In this document: positions 32,473-39,766 of the stretch, in pieces
Numbering within the stretch: the first letter of the stretch is position 1
Layout of the letters: every line of letters begins with the position of its first letter
Assembly (NCBI GenBank): GCA_003022565.1
Contig: PXTN01000123.1
Coordinates: forward strand, 39,157-78,922
From: Bacteroidetes bacterium QS_3_64_15
GTDB taxonomy: Bacteria; Bacteroidota; Rhodothermia; Rhodothermales; Salinibacteraceae
DNA length: 39,766 nucleotides
Direction: 5' to 3'
The notes under the pieces: generated by a model
The model's input: only the letters and a program-made list of their open reading frames with translations
Told to the model about the DNA's origin: nothing
The model's database searches: none
Program-made: the position numbers and the translations under genes

Positions 32473-35432
32473 GGTCTATCCCCGCGTGTGCGGGGCCATC
32501 CGACACGATGGAGTACCTTCGGGGACAGGCCCTGGTCTTCTATCCCCGCGTGTGCGGGGCCACCCGGCCCCATCGTAGAACCGAACGTCCCGCAGAGGGT
32601 CTATCCCCGCGTGTGCGGGGCCACCCAATCATCATCGGCGCGCTCGTTGCGATCCTAGGGTCTATCCCCGCGTGTGCGGGGCCACCGACGAGAGGCAGGG
32701 GGTTGTCGAGAACCCGGAAGGTCTATCCCCGCGTGTGCGGGGCCACCGGGAAAGGACAATGTCGACCCTGTCGCGCTGCGGGTCTATCCCCGCGTGTGCG
32801 GGGCCACCACGCGCTCGGCGAGCTGCGCCTGCTTCGCGCTCGGTCTATCCCCGCGTGTGCGGGGCCACCGAGGGTGCCCCGATCGAGGCTCAAAATGGCT
32901 CCGGTCTATCCCCGCGTGTGCGGGGCCACCGGGGAAGGAGGGAGCATTCTGGACAAGCAAATCGGTCTATCCCCGCGTGTGCGGGGCCACCGACGTGAAG
33001 TTTTCGGCTGCGGGCACGGCGAACGGTCTATCCCCGCGTGTGCGGGGCCACCATTTCGACGCGAAGGAGGTAGGGGCATACCTAGGGTCTATCCCCGCGT
33101 GTGCGGGGCCACCTCCGAAAAGTGCACCGAGCCGTCACCGAAAATGGGTCTATCCCCGCGTGTGCGGGGCCACCACGTGAGCACCGAGGACAGCCCACAG
33201 CGGCAAAGGTCTATCCCCGCGTGTGCGGGGCCACCCTCGTCCGGGTCGAAGGTGTAGGTCTGCCGCACGGGTCTATCCCCGCGTGTGCGGGGCCACCGGG
33301 AATTCCTGGACGTATCGGAGAAAGTGGAAAGGTCTATCCCCGCGTGTGCGGGGCCACCAAGGTCAAATGTCAACACCCGAACGTCGGTAAGGGTCTATCC
33401 CCGCGTGTGCGGGGCCACCAACCTCGGTGCAAACGGTGGACGGCGGACCGCAGGTCTATCCCCGCGTGTGCGGGGCCACCGCCTCGGTCACGAGACGCAC
33501 CTCAATGAAGGAGGGTCTATCCCCGCGTGTGCGGGGCCACCGACTGAAGGGCGTCGGGAATGATGGGGGGCAGGGGTCTATCCCCGCGTGTGCGGGGCCA
33601 CCCGTCATGAGCGGGCTTTCGTCGTGAAAATCCTCGGTCTATCCCCGCGTGTGCGGGGCCACCTTGCCGTCCTCGTCGACCCGCAGTCCAAAGAGGGGTC
33701 TATCCCCGCGTGTGCGGGGCCACCGCTGGCCAAACTGCTGCGGAAGGCCTCCTCCACGGTCTATCCCCGCGTGTGCGGGGCCACCGTCCGCGTGCAGGGG
33801 GACTTCCCCGACCAGTCTGGTCTATCCCCGCGTGTGCGGGGCCACCAGAAGTTCGCGTGGATCAAGACGAAACTGTCTGGGTCTATCCCCGCGTGTGCGG
33901 GGCCACCTATTTACTGGGCGGGCGGAGTTAATGCAGAAAAGGTCTATCCCCGCGTGTGCGGGGCCACCCCGTGAAGGTGCGCCGCTTCACCTCATGGATA
34001 TGGTCTATCCCCGCGTGTGCGGGGCCACCCACGCCGGCGGCCTCCAAGATGAGCTCGTGTAAGGTCTATCCCCGCGTGTGCGGGGCCACCTTAGAGGATG
34101 CGGAAACGCTGTAGTGCCGCAGGGGTCTATCCCCGCGTGTGCGGGGCCACCTTGAGATGTTTTTCTTCGACGAAGGTCAGCAAGGGTCTATCCCCGCGTG
34201 TGCGGGGCCACCTTACGTATTCGGCGAAAATGCTCCCGGGTGCAGGGTCTATCCCCGCGTGTGCGGGGCCACCCCTCACTCGTCTCTTGCTAATCGTTTG
34301 ATGTAGGGTCTATCCCCGCGTGTGCGGGGCCACCAGCCCACAACGTCGCTTTCGCTCGGTGTAGACGGGTCTATCCCCGCGTGTGCGGGGCCACCTTTCG
34401 GTGCCGCGCGATGAGCTTGCAACGACAAGGTCTATCCCCGCGTGTGCGGGGCCACCAAGGAAAGCCGTCTGAGGATGTCGAACGCGAACGGTCTATCCCC
34501 GCGTGTGCGGGGCCACCAAACCGTTTCTGAGCCCTCCTTGTACTTCTTGAGGTCTATCCCCGCGTGTGCGGGGCCACCGCCAGGCCACGAGCCCGCCGGA
34601 GCCAACGGCGGGGTCTATCCCCGCGTGTGCGGGGCCACCCTAAAGGAAAAGAAGAGGCCGTAGAAAAAGCCAGGTCTATCCCCGCGTGTGCGGGGCCACC
34701 ATCTTGAAGTACGTGAATAACTGCAATCCTCGGGGTCTATCCCCGCGTGTGCGGGGCCACCATGCTAAAATTGGTAAAAGAAATCAATACCGAGGGTCTA
34801 TCCCCGCGTGTGCGGGGCCACCATGAAATATTAGACACTATAAAACAGAAAATAAGGTCTATCCCCGCGTGTGCGGGGCCACCAAATAGATTTAGTAGGG
34901 CCAAACGAAAAAAAGGGGTCTATCCCCGCGTGTGCGGGGCCACCCCGGAAACTGAAAACGAGGAGACCGGCCGCCTCGGTCTATCCCCGCGTGTGCGGGG
35001 CCACCGGAACACCTCGTCCCAGCTGTCCCGAATAAGAGGGTCTATCCCCGCGTGTGCGGGGCCACCTCGAAGATTATGACTTAGATCCGGGAATGGACGG
35101 GTCTATCCCCGCGTGTGCGGGGCCACCACTTCCGCAATATTGTTCGCACTAAAGGAATCGGGTCTATCCCCGCGTGTGCGGGGCCACCCTAAATCGGAAA
35201 ATCCTACTCTACACTTCCAAGGGTCTATCCCCGCGTGTGCGGGGCCACCGTTGATTCCATCTTTTTGGATATGGGTAAATTGGGTCTATCCCCGCGTGTG
35301 CGGGGCCACCTTTCAAAGATCCACCGGAAAGATGAAGCGCAAGGGTCTATCCCCGCGTGTGCGGGGCCACCGACGCGCTGGCGGTTGTCGAGGCGCTTTG
35401 CCAGGGTCTATCCCCGCGTGTGCGGGGCCACC
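32473..35432 (-). CRISPR. Type I-E style CRISPR array: 49 repeats, 48 spacers, no cas genes in window
   Basis: The 28-bp repeat begins GGTCTATCCCC and ends GCGGGGCCACC on the plus strand. Period is 61 bp (33-bp spacers) apart from one 34-bp spacer (33236-33269). The reverse complement starts GGTGGCCCCGC and ends GCGGGGATAGACC, matching I-E repeats whose crRNA 5' handle resembles AUAAACCG; so transcription should run leftward, with the leader at the right end. The left-most repeat (32473-32500) has a changed end (CCATC), as expected at the old, trailer end. Repeat 2 carries a 3-bp insertion (TCT duplicated, starting at 32534). The other repeats look identical. Subtype from repeat likeness only. 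Confidence 0.97.
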
Positions 35433-35579
35433 CGTGCTACAGTTTGTCAGGAACTGGGCGCTACGGGCCCTTCGCTCCGTGTATCGCTCCAACGAGCGAC
35501 AGTCTGTCGCAGGGTGCAACTACAAGCGTAAGAAACGGACAATGCGGTTTGGAATGCAAACGTCGCCTCGGCGACCGCT
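35433..35579 (-). promoter_or_regulatory. Presumed CRISPR leader
   Basis: Non-coding 147 bp between the newest repeat and the usp gene. It has two touching inverted repeats: TCGCTC-CAAC-GAGCGA (35484-35499) and GCGACAG-T-CTGTCGC (35496-35510), about 55-75 bp from the first repeat, a distance at which leader-binding proteins such as IHF act in known I-E systems. The outer part (35520-35560) is AT-richer and could hold the promoter. Leader assignment follows from array polarity. Confidence 0.55.
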
Positions 35580-36506
35580 CTACGCCTCGCGCTCTCGCCG
35601 CGGCACCAGCGACTTGCCGAAGCTCTTGACAGTGAAGACGGGGCAGGGGGCGCTACGCACTACCTTCTCCGCCACGCTCCCGATGAGAAACCGCTGAAGC
35701 CCCGTGCGGCCGTGCGTGGCCATCACGATGAGATCGGCGGCGTACTCCTCGGCGAAGTCCACGATGTCGCGCGCCGCGTAGCCGGTGAGGGTGTGCGTGT
35801 TCAACGGCTCGTCGAAGTCCTCGATTTCTGCCGCCAGGGCTTTGAGCGCCTCGCGCGCTCGCTCCTGCACATCCGGATGGGAGGACGTGAGCGGATCCAT
35901 CCCATACGCGGTGGGAAAGGCCGTCTCCTCCACGACGTGCAGGAGGTCGATGGGCGCACCGTAGGCCGTAGCGAGGGCCGTGGCGTGGTCCAGCACCAGC
36001 GTTGATTGCTCCGAAAGGTCGACCGGAACGAGGACGCGGTCGATCGGGGTGTCGCCCCGTTCGCCACTCGGGGCCAGCACCGTAAACACCGGACACGGGG
36101 CCCCGCGCACCACCTCCTCGGCCACGCTTCCGCTCAGCAGCCGGTCCATGCCCTTCCGCCCGTGGGTGCCCATCACCACGAGGTCCGTGTCGTGCTCCAT
36201 GGCGTAGTCGATGATGCCCGTCGCGGGCGAGTCGCTGTCCGTTTGGGTGTACACGACCGGAACCGTACCGCGCTCCTGGGTCACGGTTTGCACCTCCACG
36301 CGCTGCGCCGGCGCGTCCTCTGTGGCATCCTCCGTCACCGGTGTCACGGGCAGAAATTCCATCGGGTTGGACCCCTCGCCGTCGCCGGGCGTCACGGCAT
36401 TGAAGACTGTAATTGTGGCCCCGTACTGCAGCGCCAGGTGGGCGGCGTGGGCGAACGCATCCTCGGCCACCGAAGAGAAGTCGGTCGGGAAGAGAATCGA
36501 GTCCAT
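35580..36506 (-). CDS. Tandem universal stress protein (two UspA domains)
   Basis: A 308-residue cytoplasmic protein with two UspA folds. Domain 1 starts MDSILFPTDFSSVAEDAFAH and ends VVMGTHGRKGMDRLLSGSVA...CPVFTV (~1-155); domain 2 starts RVLVPVDLSEQSTLVLDHA and ends IVMATHGRTGLQRFLIGSVA...CPVFTVKSF. Both carry the G-x2-G-x9-G-S ATP-binding motif, so this is the nucleotide-binding Usp class. ATG at 36506 gives the typical MDxILxPTDFS start; ATG at 36515 is three codons earlier and equally possible. Tandem Usp proteins are common in halophiles. A pyrimidine-rich periodic stretch lies upstream in its sense. Its 3' end faces the CRISPR leader. Confidence 0.93.
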   Translation of the reverse strand: MDSILFPTDFSSVAEDAFAHAAHLALQYGATITVFNAVTPGDGEGSNPMEFLPVTPVTEDATEDAPAQRVEVQTVTQERGTVPVVYTQTDSDSPATGIIDYAMEHDTDLVVMGTHGRKGMDRLLSGSVAEEVVRGAPCPVFTVLAPSGERGDTPIDRVLVPVDLSEQSTLVLDHATALATAYGAPIDLLHVVEETAFPTAYGMDPLTSSHPDVQERAREALKALAAEIEDFDEPLNTHTLTGYAARDIVDFAEEYAADLIVMATHGRTGLQRFLIGSVAEKVVRSAPCPVFTVKSFGKSLVPRREREA

Positions 36507-36529
36507 GTCGAGCATCGGGGGAAGCGAAA

Positions 36530-36566
36530 TAGGTGAAGTGAAAGAGGGAGACGTGGGGACGTGCCC
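36530..36566 (-). repeat. Weak periodic purine array upstream of usp
   Basis: Plus strand reads aggtgaagtgaaagaggg then agacgtggggacgtg, with a rough 7-8 bp recurrence of GTG/GAG. In usp sense it is pyrimidine-rich, like the other start-side arrays. Less regular than the rest. Confidence 0.4.
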
Positions 36567-36786
36567 GGGCACAAGAGGGGCGCCGGAAAGACCCTGGGCG
36601 GCTCCGTGCACCCCTCGCCCCTTTACGTCGCCTCCCGCGGATCGGTCCTCACGGCCCCACGTTTCCATCAAGCACTCGGCAAATTCGGCGTTCGCCCTCT
36701 TTCACGTTACCAGTGGACGCCGTCGGTTGCCTTCGTTACGTTACCATTCCACCATTCGCCGTTTTTCCTCATTGCTCTTTCCAAGC

Positions 36787-37422
36787 ATGCCCACCCTCAC
36801 CTCGTACCAGGAATCCCCGTCCGCGACGCTTCCGGCGCCGTATCCCACACAGCCGGTGGCGGGTCGCCCGGTCGACAGCGCCACTCCTGTGTTTGACTGG
36901 ACCCCGATCCCCGGCGCGGCACGCTATCAGGTGCAGATTGCGGCCACGGAGGCCTTTGAAACGATCTACTACGACGAGCAGGCGGAGCGCGGGGACGCCA
37001 TTTCTCTTGGTTCGACGTTGCCTAGCGACGCAGCAACGGTATACTGGCGAGTGCGGGCAGAGACGGAAGCGGGGGACGGGTCCGTCTGGAGCGAGCCGGC
37101 CCACTTTGCCGCTTCCTCGGCGGAGCCGGAGGGGGAGGAGGGAACCGTTCGCCTCGACGCACCACCGACGCCCATCCATCCGGAGACGACCCAGGAGGCG
37201 CCGGTCGACGTCAGCGCGGTCCCGTTCTCCTGGGAAGGCGTTCCGGAGGCCTCGGGCTACCGGTTTCAGGTGGCCTCAGCCGAGGATTTCGACGATCCGA
37301 TCGTCGATCTTACCGTCGACCGGACCACCTCGATCACGCTCCACGACGTGCTTTCCGCAGAGGATAGGTCGTTCTACTGGCGCGTCCGGCCGCTCGTTCG
37401 CGCGGAGAGCGGATCGCCATAG
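36787..37422 (+). CDS. Protein with two fibronectin type III-like units
   Basis: A 211-residue protein without signal peptide or TM. Two related units can be aligned: residues ~33-108 (TPVFDWTPIPGAARYQVQIA...VYWRVRAETEAGDGSVWSEP) and ~140-208 (VPFSWEGVPEASGYRFQVAS...FYWRVRPLVRA). The pattern W-x-P-V-x2-A-x2-Y-x-V/F-Q and YWRVR is that of Fn3-like beta-sandwiches in Bacteroidota proteins. The second unit ends abruptly after YWRVRPLVRAESGSP and lacks the closing strand seen in unit 1, so the gene may be truncated at its 3' end. The start MPTLTSYQESPS (ATG at 36787) is chosen; a long upstream extension of the frame is antisense to usp. Function unknown. Confidence 0.75.
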   Translation: MPTLTSYQESPSATLPAPYPTQPVAGRPVDSATPVFDWTPIPGAARYQVQIAATEAFETIYYDEQAERGDAISLGSTLPSDAATVYWRVRAETEAGDGSVWSEPAHFAASSAEPEGEEGTVRLDAPPTPIHPETTQEAPVDVSAVPFSWEGVPEASGYRFQVASAEDFDDPIVDLTVDRTTSITLHDVLSAEDRSFYWRVRPLVRAESGSP

Positions 37423-37481
37423 ACGTGCACGAAACTGAGGAGCTGAGGCGATAGGCCGATTGGGAGGAGGGGTTCGTTGCA

Positions 37482-37598
37482 ATGGCCGCAAAGGCGCGAA
37501 ACCCTCCGATCCGCAACGCCTACGTGCTCACCGGCGGCTCCCGCGGGCTCGGCCACCAGGTCTGCACGTGTCCCCGATTCACCTCCCACAACTCCTGA
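37482..37598 (+). pseudogene. N-terminal fragment of a possible short-chain dehydrogenase
   Basis: A 38-residue frame, MAAKARNPPIRNAYVLTGGS then RGLGHQV, ends just before the lactate dehydrogenase gene. VLTGGSRGLG is the classic TGxxxGxG cofactor loop of SDR enzymes preceded by a strand, but the remaining ~210 residues are missing. It could be a remnant or a chance match; the motif in a start-proximal position favours a remnant. Confidence 0.35.
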
Positions 37599-37610
37599 CC
37601 CATCATTCCA

Positions 37611-38561
37611 ATGATCCAACGACGCACCGTCGGCATCGTCGGCACCGGCAACGTGGGCACCGCGGCCGCCTACGCCCTGTTCAACCAGGGCCTCGCCAGT
37701 CAAATTCTGCTCCACGACAAAGATGCGCGCCGGGCTGAGGGCGAGGCGATGGACCTCATGCACGGGCAGCAGCTGGTGGGGCGTGTGGCGTGCCGGGCCG
37801 TCGACTATCCGGCCCTGAGCGATGCCCAAGTCATCGTCCTCTCGGCGGGCGCCAGTCAGCAGTCGCCCGATGAGACCCGGCTCGACCTCCTTCAGCGCAA
37901 CGCGGACATCTTCCGCGAGATCATCGTTCAGCTCGACAGACACGCCCCCGAGGCCATTCTCGTGGTTGCCACGAATCCGGTCGACGTGCTCACGTACATC
38001 TGCCAGAAGCTGAGCAGCCGCCCGAACCGCCGCATCATCGGCACCGGAACGCTGCTGGATACGGCCCGCTTCCGGGCGCTGCTGGGGCGCCACTATGGGG
38101 TGGACCCCCGCTCGGTGCACGCCTACATCCTGGGGGAGCACGGCGACTCGGAGGTGCCCATCTGGAGCAACGCCACGATCGGTGGGCAGACCATCTACGA
38201 GCGGACTGTGCTGGGGAAAGACTGGGAGCCCGACACGATGCAGTTCCTTTTCGAACAGGCCCGCGACGCGGCCTACGAAATTATTGATCGGAAGGGGCAT
38301 ACGGACACGGCCATCGGCGTCGTGATTGCCCGCATCGTGCGGGCCGTGCTCGAAGATCAGCAGAACGTGCTGCCGGTGAGCACGCGGCCCGACGGCGCAT
38401 ACGGAATCGAAGATGTGTGCCTGAGCATTCCGTGCGTGGTCGGGCTCGAAGGAGTAGAAAAGCGCGTGGACCCCGAGCTGAGCGACGACGAACGGGAGGC
38501 CCTTCAGGCATCCGCCCAGGCGCTCCACGAAAGCCGGCAGGGCCTACAGGTCGAGCCTTAA
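37611..38561 (+). CDS. ldh: L-lactate dehydrogenase (LDH/MDH superfamily)
   Basis: NAD-dependent interconversion of pyruvate and L-lactate. The 316-residue protein has the NAD motif VGIVGTGNVGTAAAYALF, Asp in LLHDKDARRAEGEAMDL, the substrate-specificity loop SAGASQQSPDETRLDLLQRN, ATNPVDVLTYI, TGTLLDTARFR and GEHGDSEVPIWSNATIGG with the catalytic His. Gln in the specificity loop before the Arg region (SQQSPDETR) is the LDH-type residue; MDHs have Arg there, so LDH is preferred. Length is normal. ATG at 37611 is 12 bp after the stop of the SDR-like fragment. Confidence 0.92.
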   Translation: MIQRRTVGIVGTGNVGTAAAYALFNQGLASQILLHDKDARRAEGEAMDLMHGQQLVGRVACRAVDYPALSDAQVIVLSAGASQQSPDETRLDLLQRNADIFREIIVQLDRHAPEAILVVATNPVDVLTYICQKLSSRPNRRIIGTGTLLDTARFRALLGRHYGVDPRSVHAYILGEHGDSEVPIWSNATIGGQTIYERTVLGKDWEPDTMQFLFEQARDAAYEIIDRKGHTDTAIGVVIARIVRAVLEDQQNVLPVSTRPDGAYGIEDVCLSIPCVVGLEGVEKRVDPELSDDEREALQASAQALHESRQGLQVEP

Positions 38562-38776
38562 GAAGCCGGCGTCAGGTGCGAAAACTCAGGCTTGACGAAA
38601 CATTCGTTTCTGGAATTCGTGCTGCGGGCAGTGACCGCACCGATCCGGCCTAAGTGCCGGAACGGTCATTCGCATCTAACAAAGACGTCTGGAAGCTCCT
38701 CCGTTTAGGCACCGCGCCTGTGCGGACCCTCCACGTTCCTCCTCAATTGTTCTCCTGCATAAATCTCCCCTCTCTC

Positions 38777-39139
38777 ATGACTGCAAGTGCCAGAGCATCA
38801 AGCGTGAGTGCGTCCGAGGTGGTGGAGCGCCTCGATCAATTTGCGTACTGGACCGACGAGTGCATTACCGTCCCCGTCCTTAATATTCGAGTCGGCCTCA
38901 ATCCGATCATCGGCCTCGTGCCGGGGTGGGGAGACGCTGTCGGTGCAATTGTCTCGTGCTACGTTCCTTATCAAGCCTACCGCGCTGGAGCCCCTATCTC
39001 CCTCATCTTCGCGATGCTCGCCATTATCGTGATAGAGGCCGTCGTTGGGACGATACCCGTAGTGGGCGACCTCGTTGACGCCGCGGTGAAGTCCAACAAG
39101 ATCAACGTACGAATGCTGAAAGACCATCTCGGCGTCTAA
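38777..39139 (+). CDS. DUF4112 family small membrane protein
   Basis: A 120-residue protein with the DUF4112 pattern: a helix (SASEVVERLDQFAYWTDECI), then TVPVLNIRVGLNPIIGLVPG with WGDAVGAIVSCYVPYQAYRA, and a final hydrophobic helix (LIFAMLAIIVIEAVVGTIPV) followed by VGDLVDAAVKSNKINVRMLK. The repeated P-x2-G-D motifs (PGWGD, PVVGD) are the family hallmark. Two or three TM helices. ATG at 38777 is preferred; the frame's extra 41 upstream codons are not conserved. Function of the family is unknown. Confidence 0.88.
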   Translation: MTASARASSVSASEVVERLDQFAYWTDECITVPVLNIRVGLNPIIGLVPGWGDAVGAIVSCYVPYQAYRAGAPISLIFAMLAIIVIEAVVGTIPVVGDLVDAAVKSNKINVRMLKDHLGV

Positions 39140-39199
39140 CACCGCATCCGAGATTCCAGGGGAGCGGTGGCGGTGCCCGGTCCACCGTCGGAAGACGAT

Positions 39200-39766
39200 T
39201 TAGGAGGGGGGCAGGTCCGGCTTCGTCACGCCTGTTGTCTCCACTGCATCGGCCTCTTCTTTGTCCTCGGGCCCCCCATCTCCACCGGCCTCGTCCCCCT
39301 CGTCCCAGTTCTCGATGGCCTCCAGGACCGCGTCCACGATCTCGTCTTCGGGGATCGTGTCCACGACCTCGCCGTGCTTGAAGAAGTGCGCACGGCCCCG
39401 GCCCAGCGACACGCCAAGGTCGGCCCCCTCCGCCTCTCCGGGTCCGTTCACGGCGCAGCCCATGAGCGCCACGTCGAGATTTTTGTCGAAGTCCTGCTCG
39501 GCGACGGCCTCTTCGACCTCCTCCACGACGGTGAAGAGGGCGCCCACGAGCCGGCCGCAGGTGGGGCACGCGATGATGTTGACGCCGGGCCGCCCGATGC
39601 CCAGCGACTTGAGGATCCGGTGGCCCACTTTCACCTCCTCCACCGGGTCCGCCGCCAGCGAGACGCGAATCGTGTCCCCGATGCCGTCGGCCAGCAGTGC
39701 CCCGATCCCGATGGAGCTTTTGACCGTGCCGGTGTCGAGGGTGCCGCTCTCCGTCACCCCTAGGTG
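39200..39766 (-). CDS. ispG: 4-hydroxy-3-methylbut-2-enyl diphosphate synthase, C-terminal part (5' end outside window)
   Basis: Iron-sulfur enzyme of the MEP isoprenoid pathway that converts MEcPP to HMBPP. The frame is open to the window edge (HLGVTESGTLDTG...IKSSIGIGALLADGIGDTIR-type sequence), so the gene continues to the right. The 4Fe-4S ligands are present in ACPTCGRL (two Cys) and VALMGCAVNGPGEAEGADLG (third Cys plus the Glu ligand of the motif). The acidic tail (DEGDEAGGDGGPEDKEEADA) beyond the catalytic domain is typical of a halophile. Large Bacteroidota-type IspG proteins contain an extra domain upstream; that part cannot be seen here. Confidence 0.95.
   Translation of the reverse strand, partial: HLGVTESGTLDTGTVKSSIGIGALLADGIGDTIRVSLAADPVEEVKVGHRILKSLGIGRPGVNIIACPTCGRLVGALFTVVEEVEEAVAEQDFDKNLDVALMGCAVNGPGEAEGADLGVSLGRGRAHFFKHGEVVDTIPEDEIVDAVLEAIENWDEGDEAGGDGGPEDKEEADAVETTGVTKPDLPPS

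Noticed and set aside
32508-35531. Many frames giving repeated VYPRVCGAT, GLSPRVRGH or SIPACAGPP peptides
   Set aside because: These are translations of the CRISPR repeat in three frames, a known cause of false protein entries.

Overview
The window looks like a chromosomal segment of an extremely halophilic member of the Rhodothermota/Bacteroidota, most probably Salinibacter or a close relative. That is inference. It rests on high GC coding DNA, strongly acidic D/E-rich proteins, few Shine-Dalgarno sequences and the gene mix; no rRNA was available to test it.

Layout. 1-5.1 kb: the end of a large multi-pass sensor histidine kinase, convergent with an M48/Ste24-type membrane protease. 5.2-6.0 kb: a small UPF0175 antitoxin-like gene with a truncated PIN (DUF3368) partner. 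6.0-14.1 kb: a leftward carbohydrate block, treY, a secreted protein of unknown function, a decayed XRE antitoxin, treZ and malQ; TreY plus TreZ make trehalose from malto-oligosaccharides. 14.3-17.3 kb: two PH-domain membrane proteins (YdbT/YdbS type) and aroK. 17.4-21.1 kb, rightward: truA, a two-TM mini-protein, arginine deiminase and a YpdA-like reductase. 21.2-26.0 kb, leftward: serA-like, sucD, gatA (with an extra coiled coil) and tatA. 26.3-28.9 kb, rightward: adenosine/adenine deaminase and aroA.

28.9-32.5 kb is a decayed accessory island: a coding remnant, an RHH antitoxin broken by a frameshift, and a PIN toxin split by a complete IS4-type element with an 18-bp inverted repeat and a 10-bp target duplication. 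A voltage-gated-type K+ channel follows, then a thermonuclease fragment that stops exactly where a CRISPR array begins. 32.5-35.4 kb is a type I-E style array of 49 repeats and 48 spacers, transcribed leftward, with no cas genes in the window. 35.6-39.8 kb: tandem UspA, an Fn3-like protein, an SDR fragment, L-lactate dehydrogenase, a DUF4112 protein and the 3' end of ispG.

The most unusual pattern is in the spaces between genes. Many gaps carry degenerate tandem arrays with a period of exactly 7 (often 14) or 8 bp. In the sense of the adjoining gene, purine-rich arrays start at or inside the stop codon, and pyrimidine-rich arrays lie upstream of start codons, sometimes touching the ATG. Other notable signals are several perfect palindromes upstream of genes, three decayed toxin-antitoxin modules, and a GC shift plus a base bias along the CRISPR spacers.
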